Source: Phlebopus portentosus (lineage: Eukaryota > Basidiomycota > Agaricomycetes > Boletales > Boletinellaceae). Taken from it: 64,000 nucleotides of DNA. Both the position numbers and the translations under genes were made by a program. The stretch's first letter is position 1. Each line of letters opens with the position of its first letter. Below the pieces are notes generated by a model. It was not told where the DNA came from. It did no database searches and saw only the letters and a list, made by a program, of their open reading frames with translations. The stretch covers positions 1-64,000 of the forward strand of contig JAYXKI010000010.1 in NCBI GenBank assembly GCA_037892935.1. The letters run 5' to 3'. This document shows, one piece after another, positions 47,922-61,204 of this stretch.

Positions 47922-48486
47922 TAGCCGCGAGCCGTTGCATTCCTCGTCTATGGTTCTTGATCATTTCCGTAATTGACCCTTCTTCTTCTACTCTAATAAC
48001 CTTGTGCCTGGGTCTTCTCGTTTGCACCATTAATCCAAACAACATTACCCATTCTCGCTCCCAAAGCACTGTCTTGTATCAATTAGTTGTTTTTCACCTT
48101 GCATTCATACCCACCTCGTTTGCTGTTGCTAAAGTTAGCTATCAAGCTGGAGCATTTTTGCTGTCCTTCAATCAACCAATTAATATCAGTTGTTGTTGCC
48201 AGTATGTTGCATCTCAGACCGATTCAGAATCTGACGTCACTGAACAAGACAAAATTGTGTTCGGTTGTTATGTAATACTGCGCTAGTACTGTGGACTTAC
48301 AATTTTCCGTATTGATTTGTCGGATTGTATTGTTCTTCCGCAGTCGTTGTTTCCATCTTACGATGGACACAACATAAATCGATAAAGGAAAGAGTTATCT
48401 TATCTGATAAAGATTCGCCCTGACTCGGAACTGACTTTACTTACGACTGACTCGGTCTCAAGTTGCACCCCCGATACACCACCATC
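47922..48486. other. Spacer upstream of prephenate dehydrogenase
   Basis: About 565 bp of AT-leaning sequence with no ORF of note. It probably contains the 3' end of the small gene and the TYR1 promoter. Confidence 0.4.
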
Positions 48487-50598
48487 ATGTCGAGGAGATT
48501 CAACGGAATCGCAGTGGACATCACACCCGATGCTCCTGAGGATGAGCAGCCTGCCATTGGACTCATTGGGATGGGAGAGATGGGGCGAATGTATGCCGGC
48601 CATCTGTCGCTGGCCGGATGGAAAAAGTATGCCGGTGTTCACCGTCTCACATGTCTCGGGTTAACCAGAGCTGCATTTTATTTTGCTTGTGTGAGCTAGG
48701 ATATATGTATGCGATCGGCCTGAAAAGTACGGGCAGCTGAAGGATGACATGCAGAGTAAGAGCATCTTCATCATAGCTGGCCTGGCCTGGCCTGATAGGG
48801 TACTTGCGCTGACAGATTTGTGACGCGTGCGTCGTATTTTTAGGTACACCGGGCGTGACGGTCCTTGAAAATGGTCACCTCGTGTCTCGAATATCAGACT
48901 TCACCATCTATTCAGTAGAAGCAGAGTTCATTGGCCAGGTCGTTTCAGAGTATGGTCCATGTGAGTGGTTAGCGGTCCCCATCTTGCCGCTCAGTGCCTC
49001 TGCCTATCATACTGCACCAAATCATGTGCAATTTCATGATAATCTTACGTTTTACGCCGTCTCTTTATCTGCGCATTTGTGCCCACAGTAGAATCCTGAT
49101 TCTTCTTCTCTTTTCCTAGCGAGTAAGATCGGTTCCATCGTAGCCGGACAGACCTCGGTGAAAGCTCCTGAAAAGGCAGCCTTCGAGACATATCTCCCTC
49201 AGGACATTCAAATTGTTTCTTGCCATTCTCTGCACGGACCCACCGTTTCTCCTGAGGGCCAGCCTTTGGTGTGTAAATCCATTGATTGAAAAATCCTCGG
49301 GGAAACGTCTGTCTTTTTGCTGATTTCTCTCCGATTTGCACAGGTCATTATAAGACACCGTGCATCTGAAGAGGCTCAGACCCTCGTGGAGAGCATTCTT
49401 CGCCCGCTCCGGTCCCGTTTCGTCTATCTATCATACGAAGATCATGATTTGGTGACGGCAAACACGCAGGCAGTCACGCACGCAGCGTTCTTAAGGCAAG
49501 TCTAAGTCCGTCTGCTTCTTGGCACCTTCGACCTTCTTTTACGCGCGAGGCCTCGGACTCTTGCCACATTGGTGCGCGAGTTCGGGCCCTGCCGACTGAC
49601 TGATGCTTCTCGCATCCTTCTAAATTTAGTTTGGATTCCGTATCATTGCGCTGTATTGACCTCATCTCTCTATTTACTACAGTATGGGTACGGCATGGGC
49701 CGCGCAGGGAACCTATCCATGGGAGCATGGCTACTACGTAGGCGGCATTGAAACAGTAAAGGTTAACATTACTCATCGGATTTACGCAAACAAGTGGCAT
49801 GTATACGCCGGTCTTGCTATTCTCAATCCCTCCGCCGGTGTGCAGATCGATCAGTATGCTGCTAGTGCGACTGAGCTGTTCAAATTGATGCTGGAGGGGA
49901 ACCGCGAGGCTCTGCGTTCCCGTTTGTACCGGGCCCGGCAGAAGGTCTTTGAGGACGACGACAAAACTGGCCACCCGACGATCCTCCTGAGTGAAGACAT
50001 GTTAGATCGCTTCAGCTTAGGGCGGAAGCCACAATTAGACCAGTCGCCATTATCGCCATCGGCTCACCATCCGCCAGCAAATTCGCATCTTTCTTTGCTG
50101 GCGATGGTGGACTGCTGGGCTGCTCTTGGCATCCGCCCATTTGTCCACCTCGCCCTTGCAGCCACACCCATCTTCCGCATGTGGATCGGTGTTGCGGAGT
50201 ATCTCTTTCGGTCGAGCACCCGGCTTGATCATGCCATCGAGGCAGCCCTTACGGACGTGTCACACCGCGCAGATGATCTGGAATTTGTCGTCGCTGCTCG
50301 TGGATGGGGCCAGTGCGTTCGCTTCGGGAGCTTCGAGCTGTACCGCCAGCGCTTCGAGCGCACTGCGAATTTCTTCCGCCCTCGCTTCTGCGAGTCTGCA
50401 CGTCTCGGTACTGAAATGATTAAAACAATTTTGGATAGCAGCACATCATCGGATTACGGCATTTCTGAAGCTTCCGGAGAAATAGGCCGTGGTTCTGGTG
50501 GCAGCACCTCGAATACGGATGCGAGTACAAGCAATTTCTTCACTTCATTGGGCGTGCCTATCCTACGACAGCCGTCTATCCCCACTTCTAACCATTAA
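48487..50598 (+). CDS. TYR1: Prephenate dehydrogenase
   Basis: Predicted 509 residues from six exons: 48487-48626, 48700-48755, 48844-48960, 49120-49268, 49344-49495, 49683-50598. It converts prephenate to 4-hydroxyphenylpyruvate in tyrosine synthesis, using NADP in fungi. The Rossmann motif IGLIGMGEMG puts GxGxxG at residues 28-33, followed by the beta strand IYVCDRPEKYG. Family motifs follow: PEKAAFETYLPQDIQIVSCH, SLHGPTVSPEGQPLVIIRHR, and YLSYEDHDLVTANTQAVTHA. The C-terminal helical domain includes MGTAWAAQGTYPWEHGYYVG and ETVKVNITHRIYANKWHVYA. A Ser/Thr-rich tail ends the protein. The fifth intron has a GC donor (AAG|GCAAGT). The gene looks intact. Confidence 0.93.
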
Positions 50599-51734
50599 CA
50601 AAAGGTTTTCGGGAGCAGCGATAAAATATCATGGAATAACGGTTGGTATAGGCTACGTGGATTACGGAGGTTTGCCTCGCCGATTCAGTCCATAATTGCA
50701 AAGCGACGTAGAAATTAGGGGTTCGTGGTGGCTTCCAGTCCTACGTTCTTCCGATATAGATTATGGAAATAAGAAACAGCATGTATTGTATATATGAAGA
50801 GAAGGAGAAATTATTTCAAGTATCTGCACAGGTGTATGTTGAGGAAGTCGAAGACATGGAGCTTGGCCAGCGATTAGTCTAAGTACGTGCTGCCAAGAAG
50901 ACATGAATAGATGATTTTGGGGAGTGTGGTATAACTGCATTGATTTTGAATAATGTGAAATGCTACAATTAGACCTGTCGCATCGCTACGCAAGAACTCA
51001 TTCCCTTGAAAATGTAGCAAGAGAAGTTCATTGTCATGTGTCCGGATGCAAACGAGACACAACGTGTCAGACGGGACAAACAAGAACGGCTAAACTAAAC
51101 AGATTAGAAGGATTGTATACATGCGGTTAAGTCCATAATAAAGGATGCAGTGACAGGAGAAACAAGTGATCATTTGTGAAGCATCATGTGAAGCGGGAGA
51201 AATGCATTGAAACGTGTAGCTACATTAAAGACAGCAAGCGGGTTTGCGCTTTTCACAGAATGACAGAGTACGGCGAAGGAAAGATGTGAGGCGAAAAGTG
51301 GCACAGCGATTGTCTGTAAGGAAAGCACATGAAAAAGGTGTCGCCACTCTTGAAATGCTGAAAGACTGAGCACGAGGTATAAAGACGGCTGGTAATGGCC
51401 GAAAAAGAGAAGGGATGATTCACAGATGAACGTCTCAGAGTCGGTAGTCGTAGCATAGCCAGGTAACACCGACAAAGTCGCGCAGCAGTAAAACATGATG
51501 GTGAATAGGCGATGTCCTTGGTCAAATGAATGATAATGAGCAATCGGCTGTAGCCGGCGCAGTGCATCGAAGGGACGACCATCAGCCACTCGACCACCAT
51601 ATCCTCCTATCAGCCCGGAGAGATGATATAGGCAATAGAGAGCTAAGTTGAATAATCTCTATGAGGAAACCTGGAGGAAATGAAATAATCCCTCTGTGGC
51701 AGACAGGGCGAATAGTCGAATGCTACTTGTCCAT
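50599..51734. other. Convergent intergenic region
   Basis: About 1.1 kb between the ends of TYR1 (plus) and the second zinc-cluster gene (minus). A minus ORF of 139 codons at 51170-51589 is hydrophobic in places but has no recognised motif and starts within the likely 3' UTR area. No gene is called. Confidence 0.4.
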
Positions 51735-53902
51735 TCAGTGTACGGCAAGGGCTGGTGGTGAAGTTTCCGATACACTTCCGCACGACGGAATATTTAGATA
51801 AACGCTATCGAGACGCGACCGCTTCTGCGGATTCGGAGGTACCTCAGGTGATTGGAAACGGGGGCTGGGAGAGACGGAACCGTCAGACGGTGCATACCCC
51901 AAATTCCGTTGGAAAGTAAATGAAGAGGCTGAGACTGAAATTTCATCAGACGTGCGTCGGTTCGACAAGAAGGAGCGTCTGGTTTGATATGCAAGCGAGG
52001 CGGAGCGATTATGGCGATGGCGCAGAGCATCATCCGCCTCCGACGTCTGCGCCTCCTCATTTTTTGACTCCGTATCTCGTCTCCGAAGGTCTGGGTCGGG
52101 ACGTTCGAATTCCATACTGCGCTCATGGGCAGTGTTGCGGCTATAACGGCTGGAATAACGTCCTTCCGGCTCCTCATGCGTAGACTCCGGACTTCCTTTG
52201 TCTGATGGCATGTGACGACCCGTGCCCACAGCAGACAAAGGTGACGGATAGGATCGTCCAGATGGCCGAGTGGCGTACATCCTTGGACTAGACGTACTCG
52301 ACGACTCAGGCACAGCAGTTGAGCGGCCCTGTGTGAAGCCACTGAGACTTCTTGGCGGTAAATGTGAGGGCGGGTTCTCCGGTGGTGGCGGTGGCGGGCG
52401 AAATGTGTAGCTATGAGGTGAAGGAGCGGTAAAGGGCCGTCCTCGAGCCGCTTCGGAGACCTGATGGAGCACAGGACGTTCAGACGCTGCAGAGAATGAG
52501 GCACGCGAACCCGATGCAGACGTACGACGATCCGAATGAGTCGGAAGATGAGGAACTGCCGTCTGAGCTGTCGGGTGCATAGGTGGCGGTGCCGAGCCTG
52601 ATCGTGACGACGCAGAATTGTCTGCGCCTATGCTCGAGCCTGCAGGAGGCGCGGAAATTGCTGAACTAGGGCCTGGTCCAGACAGTGCGGATAGCGGGGT
52701 ATTCGGTGTTATGTGTTGTTTACCACCGCGCGAGTTGGCTCCTGGGCCGGGAATAGAGGCACCCGCAAGTGGATGAAGGCGAGTAGGAACGGGTCTCTGG
52801 GTAGTCGAAGATGGCACAGTTATTGAATAACCGGCACCGGCCTCGTATTCGGTAAGTTCGGGATGCAACTGTACTACGAGCTTTTCCAAACGGATGCAAC
52901 GATCTTCAAGCACACGATATCTCGTATACAATTCGTCCCACTCGGAGCGTGTCACATATTTGTCACTGTATGAAACACCAGCGGGGCGAAAGGCACCGTG
53001 AGCGCTAAAACGTTTTAATGTTGAAATTGTTTACAAAACTAAGCACGTACACAGGCTCAATTACGTGCCATTGGCACTTATCCGGTTCGCTGCGGCGCGC
53101 ACAGGGTCCACACGGATGTGCACGATCACATTTGATCTTCCGCCTCTTGCACTCTGCAAATATAAGATAACATTAGCCAAGGAAATTTACAAAGTGAAAT
53201 ATTAGGGATATTGGAATAATCCAAAGTAAAAAGCGTGTAAAAATACCAAATTAAGGAAAGCGCTGGCGAACTTCGCAATTAAAACAAATGCGTGTCTGCC
53301 GTGACCAGGAATACGAGAACAAGGGCCGAATAATTACAGAGCTTGAGAAATGGAAACACAAGGAAGATGCACGGGAAAGGAACCGAAAATCAATACTCAC
53401 CCGTACAGCTCAACGCCTGTCTTCTGCGCTTCTTCTTCGGAGGCCCGCGTTCACTCTCGTTCTGATCTTGATCCGATTCTGCCTCAGGAGGGCTCATGTG
53501 CTGTTCGGGATATGCTGATGACGGCGGCTGCGTCCATCCTCCTGGGGCAGACCGATCAAACGACATACGACGTTCTTCATACCCAGGAGCAGGATAAGCG
53601 GACGTGAGTGCCGGAGATCGTTGAGTGCCAGCAAAGAAGCCAGTTGGGCCATATGACGCGCCAGGAAGAAATTCGGAGGGACTATGTTCTTGAGCTGGTG
53701 CTGCGTGACGGGAGGGCGGTAAATGCAGATTACGGATGGACGGGAGCGATGTCGAAGGCCCATGAGGTATACGTGCGGCAGGCGTCGGCGGGCTGCGCGA
53801 GGATTCTCGAGGCGCGCGTATATGCTCGACGCGCTCGCGGCCGCGATCATGAGGATCCATCGGAGATTGCGGGGAAGATATTCTGCGCGGCGAGCGATGC
53901 AT
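51735..53902 (-). CDS. Zn2Cys6 transcription factor, Ser/Pro-rich
   Basis: Predicted 624 residues from three exons: 53902-53401, 53153-53051, 53004-51735. The ATG at 53902 follows an in-frame stop a few codons upstream. After a Pro/Ser-rich N-terminus and a basic run (PKKKRRRQALSCT), the zinc cluster has Cys at about 166, 169, 176, 182, 185 and 194 (CTECKRRKIKCDRAHPCGPC, then ARRSEPDKC). A short coiled coil follows (ELYTRYRVLEDRCIRLEKLV), which probably allows dimer formation. The remaining 370 residues are low-complexity Ser/Pro/Arg sequence without the usual fungal TF middle-homology domain. The first intron, 247 bp, is long for this window. It should be a nuclear regulator; its targets are unknown. 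Confidence 0.88.
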
Positions 53903-56900
53903 CACTATCTATACGCGACGATTGAGGAGCAGGATATCTTATAGCAGCATAAGGTAAAGGGAGGGAGGGCGTCTTAGCGTACGTAGAGTTCGAGTTGAAG
54001 TAATAAGAGCGAATGCTTGGCCCGGCGGGAAGGAGGGAGCAAAGGAAGCGCGATGAGGATTGGCGCACAGGGGTACTTTTATAACGGGAGAGAAGGAGGC
54101 AGGGCGAGGAGCAGGCAGACAAGTCACGTTCGGAACTGATTTGTGAAAAAGGGAGAGCGTCGGGGGAGACAAGTCATTTGATCAGGGAAAGATTTTAAGA
54201 TCAGATCACATAACCCTGCGCGATCTGTCGCAACACGGATTTTGCGATGATGATTAGCAGGACCAGGAGCAACGGAGTAAACAGAGAGCAACAAAGAGGA
54301 CAAGACGTAGGACCAGTGGCAGTACGAGTAATTGCCCCTTGCGGACAACTGGAAATGTAATGTAATAGTGCGGGAGCACTACGGATACGGAATACGGGCT
54401 ACGGGAGCACGGCCTCAGCGAGTATATGGCTGTAATTGTAAGAGAGCAAAGGTAATCATTAGTACTGGACTGGACGGAAGTGCTGCTACTGCAAACTGTT
54501 TACCGGACGAGGACGAAGACGAGGACGAGCACGCGCACGCGCATTAACCTCGGACGCTTCCCTTCGAGAGGGGTTCCCCGTAGCCGTAGCCGCCTGTAAA
54601 TGTTGTTCGTTTAACTTTTTAGGCTTCGTCATCGGTGTCGCCCGAACGCCGTGTTAAATCCGGGTCATCTCTTCTGTCTCAGCATTTTCGTCTGACGTGG
54701 CCATGGCTCTCAATTCATTCCACCCGCAATTCAGTCTCACATTCCTCCGACGACACCGATTCCAAGCCCAAGCTAGCACGAACTAATGCTCAACTCAATT
54801 ACATTACGGCCGTTTGCGTTCGTTCTCTTTCTTTTCGTGCGCGCTTTGTGGCACATCATCTACCATGCTCGAAGGAGAACAACACAACTCGGGACTGAAG
54901 CCTGCAGCTGGTGCTGGTCGCGGTCACGGCCGGCTTTTACCCTCGCCTCGCCTGCATTTTCCGTTCGCGTCTCGCTACTTCCCGCCGTTCGTCGCTTCCT
55001 CGTAATCGCCGTGCTTCCATGTTTCCTCCCCCCCGAGAATCCTTAGCGCTGGATCTGCGCGTTTGGTCTTTTTACTTCTATTATTCCATTCGCCTTTCCA
55101 AGCATTTCTATTCGTCTGTCTACCAATACGCTCCCATCCTCCCTAGCTCCATCATAGGTATTAATATTGGCTCGCACTTGAAGCTTCATTTTCGCCGAAG
55201 CGAAATCTTTTTGACCGGGTTCAGCGTCAGGATCGATCGGCTGGAAAAACTTGTGTGGCGGATCTGAAAACTGCGCTGAGGCTTGTGACATGAATGAATG
55301 ATAAGCCGCGAGAAAGCTCACGCGGCTGAAACACGCTTGCTTGTGCCTCAACTGAATTCACTACGTACACCACACCAGACTCATATCGATTTTATTTCGC
55401 TTATGATGGCCGAAAATTAATGTGGTTTTGTATGACGAACTGAGATCGTTGGACTGGGCGATGCGACGTCAGCGCCGTCAGGAGCCAGCAGGAGCCCAGG
55501 AGGCCAGGAGTCCACATTCATTCACTCCTCACTAGTGCTGCCGATTTCGGCGCTATCACCGAGCACCTTTCTTCCGAGTCTAATCAAGATTATTTTGCGT
55601 CGACGAGCCGCTTATCCTCTTTCAGTCCTCATGTATCAATCTGTTTCCTCATTTACGGCAGCCTCTCCTCCTCTGGTCATATGTCGTTATTCGTGGCGTG
55701 ATGATTCGTTTCCATAGTATTTAGAATTTTTCTTTGCTAGTAAAGCTCGTCTATGCAGAATGCCTGCCAGCATTTCGGCTGGAGAGAAGACAATATCCGA
55801 GCCTCGTGATTGTACGGAGTCACGGAGACATATCCAGCCAAGGGCTCATCTCGCACCATCCCATCTCGCCTCGATTCACATGACGACGCGACGGCGCGGG
55901 TATCCGTTTCCTCGCCGCGCGTATCCGACGTCCACAGCCTCAAACTCCCATCAGTAGGGCCTTTGTGGTTCTATCTCCGTGATGCGCGCAATTGATTTGC
56001 GGGCTGTGTTCCTTATCCGTCCTTGTACTCCTAAGCGGCGGGCTCAACGGGTCATACGCAAATCCGCCTTGAGGCCTTTTCAAACCCTTCTTCGAGATCA
56101 GTTCCATCAATCGACGCTTACGGCAATTCAATGCTTGAATGCTTGCAATCCATGGGTCCTTATCGTCAAGCAAGTACGTACTATGAATGTTTCTTTCATT
56201 TGTTCGCATTGGTTATAGTCATAGTAATCGATTAGCTAACCAAGTAGGAATCAGCAAACTTAGCTATTCTGTTTGAGCTCACTTTCCGATATCACTATGC
56301 GCAATCAACTTACTCCGGAAAGTCGGATGTAAATTCCCTCTCAGTCTAGCGTATCCTGCTCAGTCCTCGACTCGCCATGTCTGTTGCCCTCGCAACGATA
56401 ACCCATCAGGAAATAGCGAACAAGGCACCGTATTACTCGGCCCTGCCTAGAAAAGGCCACAGGGATTAATCAAGTCACTTTCCGCCTAGCTATGGAGGTT
56501 ATCTTCCGACAAGTTTTCGCGCCCAACAATCTGAGCCACGCTATTTTCATTCGGTTATGAATGACCGATGGCGTCTAGGTCGATGAGTTTGCAGTGGCTA
56601 TTTCGATGGCATTGAAGAGCGCGCTGTCTAACGCACCTGGGTAGAACGCCGGACGGCATCCCCTGAATGAATGTCGCATTCGGTATTCATTCCACGAAAA
56701 TCTGCTCTAACGTGTTTCCAAGGTGCATTGTGGACTTGCAGCTCGTCTCAGTTCACTACTCTGATTTCGCGCGATATCGGTCTTCCGGTCAGAAAGGAAC
56801 CATGATTCATATCGAGAGAAGTACGCCATTTTCTAGTTTGGTATGAAATATAGAGCGTTCGCGCTTGTGTTGCCATGAAGCTAATAATGGAATCTCATCT

Positions 56901-58858
56901 TACTCTTTGTTGCAGACTATAACGAAGATCGCGTACAATTTTGCATATCACTTTGCAAGCGCGACATGAATGCCGTTACCTATAGTACGTCTCGTCAGCA
57001 TGCTCGCTTCGAGTGCCTGCCACTTCCTGTCATCCTCCGGATCCCCTGTCATTCCGAGTCGGAGCGGGCAATCTGAACAATGTGCAATTCCACTCTTAAA
57101 TGCTATCTGACTGTGACTGCGTTTCGCATCGCTTCGTTTCGTTTCTCTGTCCGATTACGTGACAGTATCTGTCACACTACCCCGACGGATCCTACCAATT
57201 AATCAATTTCAATGTCAAAGAGCTTACTGCGCCTACCTGCGATGCCATTACGACGCTTCAATCTTCCGGACTTTGCCACGCGGAAAACCAGAAGACGGGA
57301 ATGTGACCGACCCGGTGATTGCGGTGTTCGGGATGTTAATATAGACGAACATGACGGGAGTCTCGGAACTGACGGGGCTGACGGACTCTACTACGGAAAC
57401 GGAACGAGCCCGGGCGTCGATTGTTGTCGATTGTTGTCGATTGGTTGCTAATCGGCAAAAGGATCAGAATTGCCTTTGCGATCCACGATGATCGGAGCGG
57501 CGGCAACTCGATCATGTACGGACGATCGGTATTGCGAACACAGTGATCTGATCCTCAGTTGGTTCCTTCGAATGTGACTTCTGAACATCCCGAAAGGAAG
57601 TTATAGTGCGGTCCGAGACGAGGACCGTTCGTAACTCAAATACTTAACCTAAACACAATGGCATTGCCATGTTCGAACCTTCCACCTCGCGCGTTTCCAC
57701 CGAAACTTACAGAAGCAAAGAAGGCGCGCATCCTGACCGTTTAGTACGCCGGATGATGCGAGGTTGTATAATGACCGGCTGTGTATTGAATAGATTAGGA
57801 CAACAGCAGCAACAGTATAAGCATTACCTAAGTGAGATGTAGATTACAAATGCCCGTCCAGAAGTATTAGCATACACATTATGAACAAAAAAAAAAGCCA
57901 CCGTTCTCTCCAGCCGTCCTTCTCTCAGGATGAAAGATGGTGTCTTCTCTTTTCCGCCTTTCTATTTCTCTGACATGTTGTTTCAGATAGATTAGGCTAT
58001 CAGTGCGCCGACATGGCATCCGATGAACTGCTAGGTTCGGGATAACTTTAGCTGCGACATGCCGCCTCACTTCGTCATCGGACTACCCGGATAAACAGTC
58101 TGTTATTTTCACCATTTAACGAAGTTTCTTTGAACAGGAGATAGTTGCCATCAGGAATACTTACACTGGCATCATAGCGCTCTTTTCCTCAAGATTAGCC
58201 ATGTTTGGAAAATACAATCATTATAAAGATCTTCCAGCTGATACGGGTACTTGCTGAAAGAACGCTGAATGCTTTTCCGCGTAAAGTCCCCTAACTCTAT
58301 GGAGCTTACTAAATGGTGGACGCCCTGAAGGACTTCTGTTCACATGAACAGATGAAACGTCTCTGCGCAGGCGAAGCACTCCAAGATTTGACTATGACGA
58401 TTCATCTTCCAAAGCCGTTCGGCATATACAGGACGCTGAGAATCGTCTCCTGTAACGCAGAGGGTGCTTCAACAGACATACCAAAATGGAGCCGGACGTT
58501 GCCTCGGTATCCAATGTTATGACCCTGTGGCCATGAGTTTTGTCTCGGAGGAGCCCACCTGAGTAACTTCGACAATTACATCACTGGATAGATTAGAGGC
58601 TGCCGTAAGAAAGCAGCAGCAGTGCAATGAAACTTCATACATATTTCTAGCCGAAAGATTCGTCCCACGATTTCCACACCGCCAAGTTTCGCGCTGACAA
58701 GGCGTTACAGTTGACGTGCTACATTCTTATGAATTTCATGCAGTCTTACCAAGCAGAGTTCGTGGTTTACGGTGCCGCGATGCCGTTTTCAAGTCTTCGC
58801 GGCCGCTTAATTTCATTCATAGCGTGATAATTGATATCGAATAGAATTATGTTTGAAG
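53903..58858. other. Gene-poor stretch with coding-like scraps
   Basis: About 5 kb. The left 600 bp is likely the promoter and leader of the zinc-cluster gene. A minus ORF at 55291-55043 begins MSQASAQFSDPPHKFFQPID and gives 82 residues of unknown family. At 55990-55738 on minus, DGSLRLWTSDTRGEE resembles one WD40 repeat, followed by a stop after CIDELY; it could be a last exon or a relic. On plus near 57170-57290, SYQLINFNVKELTAPTCD is a coherent but short stretch. GTCGATTGTT repeats around 57418-57445. None of these forms a complete gene. Confidence 0.35.
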
Positions 58859-60421
58859 ATGTCTGTTGTGGAGGAACAAATAAAGGTAAATAACCAGACG
58901 AGCTGGTATCACGGCCATCACTCATGCTCGGCTACGGCCGAATCGGCAACGAGAGTGAGAGCGAGCATTCTGATTTTTCTTCTTACTCGTAGACATCCCA
59001 TGAATAGCTTCAAGCCCAATCCTCTCCTCTGTGCTCTCTGGGCACTCTCTGCCCATTCACTTATCAGAGCTCTGTTTCTATGGCGGGAAAACGCTGCTGA
59101 ACAAAATGAACTAACGAATTCTCTCTCAATCCCACGCCTACCTACGGAGATCTGGAGAGAGATATTCATCTACGCCTACGAAAAGCGTGCATCCTTATCT
59201 CAAATTAAAGGAGGACACGATATGGCCGCATGCGGTTGCAATAGAAAATTTTTCTTTGGCTGGCCATTTGACCGATCTCCCTGATCTCCCCCAGATTCGG
59301 TTGACATGAATGATCGATTTGGTCCGATCGAAACATTCAAGGAAGAATATACCCAGGAACGACGACAATTCTCGGAACGGTTCAGGCAGAAGCTCAACTT
59401 TGCGCGAGTGTCGCGCATTCACTGGGATATAGCGGTCGAGTTCCTTTACAACGACCTTCGTATCTATGACGCTGATGTCACTTATGATTTTGCTCATATC
59501 GTATCATCTACGACTTCCAAGGCCGGAAACACCATTCGGTTGCGAGCGAGGGAGTTGCACATCAGACTCATCAAAAGACAGAATGAAGATATTACCCGGA
59601 CGCTCGAAGCCGTTTCGTGCATTCTGTATTGTTGTCAAAACCTTCACTCGATTAGCATAACAATTCGCCCGCATGATAGCGGACAGCAGGATGTCTTGCG
59701 GTGTTTGCGGAAGATGGTGGATTACGTTCCGTCCGGCGTTTGTCGATTGGATTTGGAGTTCTGTGCAGTCCCGTGCTTGGACAACAACATCAATTACTGG
59801 CCTAAGGCCATGAAAGCGCATTTGCCGAAACTGTCTTTTCTTCGCGTCCACGATCTCTCTGGTATTCAGTCCATGACAGCATTAACCCACCTCTACATAA
59901 CCTATCCTGAAATTCCTCCAGACTCATCACTCTGGAACTTGCAATTACCGAACTTGGAATTGCTGCACCTGCGCCGCGAGGCGTTCCTCAGCGGACGGAA
60001 CATCGAATCGCTCTTTTCTTGTTTGCCAAGTCTTCGCGTCTTCGAATATCACTACATTAACCGCTGGCCTGTCGACTTTTGGACTTGTCCTGCTATCCCT
60101 CCCTCGCTCAAGAAAGTCTCGGTGAAAACGTTTGCTGGATCCGACAACATCACCGGAGTCATACACCGTCGCTTCAGCGCAAACGTAGAACGTTTCTTCT
60201 TCCACATTCGACCACTCTTCTTCACCTTCAGAGGCTCTCTTCCGACCTCCACGCAGGAACACCTCGACCCGACTGTCATAATCATTCTTCCCAAATCCAC
60301 CCGGGGTCTCATGTTGGCTAAGCACATCACTCGTTTCTTTCCGTCCGATACATTCGTCTTCATGTCTTCCGGTAACGCGCTCATTGTAGAACGTAAAAGC
60401 GGAGAAATACGAAATGAATAG
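58859..60421 (+). CDS. F-box protein
   Basis: An F-box motif, SIPRLPTEIWREIFIYAYEK, lies about residue 90-110, in the form usual for basidiomycete F-box proteins; it recruits Skp1 of the SCF ubiquitin ligase. The long second part (59306-60421) has LRR-like and hydrophobic segments such as CILYCCQNLHSISITIRPHD, LPKLSFLRVHDLSGIQSMTA, LPNLELLHLRREAFLSGRNI and FSCLPSLRVFEYHYINRWPV, which would choose the substrate. The two parts lie in different frames. A 108-bp intron from 59187 (GTGCAT) to 59294 (CCCCAG) joins them in phase, giving 484 residues. That donor is weak. The start codon is also uncertain (58859 or 59000). Without this splice the gene would be frameshifted. Confidence 0.68.
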
Positions 60422-60721
60422 TGAAAGTGTTGGATCGGTCAGTAATTTTGTATTGAGAACCGTCCCGAGCCGAGTCCTCGAAGCTCTTTGGGAACATTTA
60501 CCCAGTATAGTAGCCATTGGTTCTCCCCGATGCTGGACATGCCAAAGGTCCCGTAAGGATTAAGAGCAGTGGCGAGGCCGATGGGTTCGTTTCAACATAT
60601 AGCAAGTCAAGGCAATACAGAGATGGGTTCTTGATCCTTTCCCATATTTCTCTACTTAAAACGTTCTTTTTATTTCGTTCCAGTCGTCAAAATCGTGAAT
60701 CGTCAAATCGTTATATGAAGT

Positions 60722-61204
60722 TCAATCTTCTGCTTCGTTTGTGGCTGGGCGACCGAATCCGAGACCGCTTAATGCTTTGCGCTTTCGATGTCCAGTCGAG
60801 CGATGTAAGCCATGTACGTGCTCAGCTTGGGAATCACCCGTGTGGTTCTTATCGCCCGATATTCCGGGAAACGCAGGAAGATCTTGGATTCGCTGATCAA
60901 TCAGCCGTCTGTGTTCTTCCGACTTATCCATGTCCCTGTTACAATCGGAGACCACACATTTCAGAGGAAAATGCGCGATGATTAAAGAGATAGGTACTCA
61001 CGGAGAACTGGTCGATGATCTCAGAAGTTTAGCCATACGACTGAGGCGCTTCGTGCTTTTGAAGCTCGTGGCTCTACGCCTGGTCAGTTGTGGGGCACGA
61101 AAGCCGGTCGGCGACGAAGGAGCCTTGATCGGATCCGCATCAAGTTTTAGGTTGGCTGGAGGGGAGACGATGTCCCGGAGGCGTAGACCGAATATTTTTG
61201 GCAT
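60722..61204 (-). CDS. Hypothetical protein, 138 residues
   Basis: Exons 61204-61002 and 60935-60722 are joined by a canonical 66-bp intron in phase. The product starts MPKIFGLRLRDIVSPPANLK, is strongly basic in the first exon (PQLTRRRATSFKSTKRLSRM), and in the second reads MDKSEEHRRLIDQRIQDLPA and STGHRKRKALSGLGFGRPAT. The basic first third could be a nuclear, nucleolar or mitochondrial targeting region; this is a guess. I do not recognise the family. Its position between two well-formed genes and clean splice sites support it. Confidence 0.55.

Noticed and set aside
51794..52504. A 236-codon minus ORF inside the second zinc-cluster gene
   Set aside because: It is an alternate-frame shadow of the Ser/Pro-rich exon.
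59945..60517. A 190-codon minus ORF opposite the F-box gene
   Set aside because: It mirrors the F-box coding exon and has no motif of its own.
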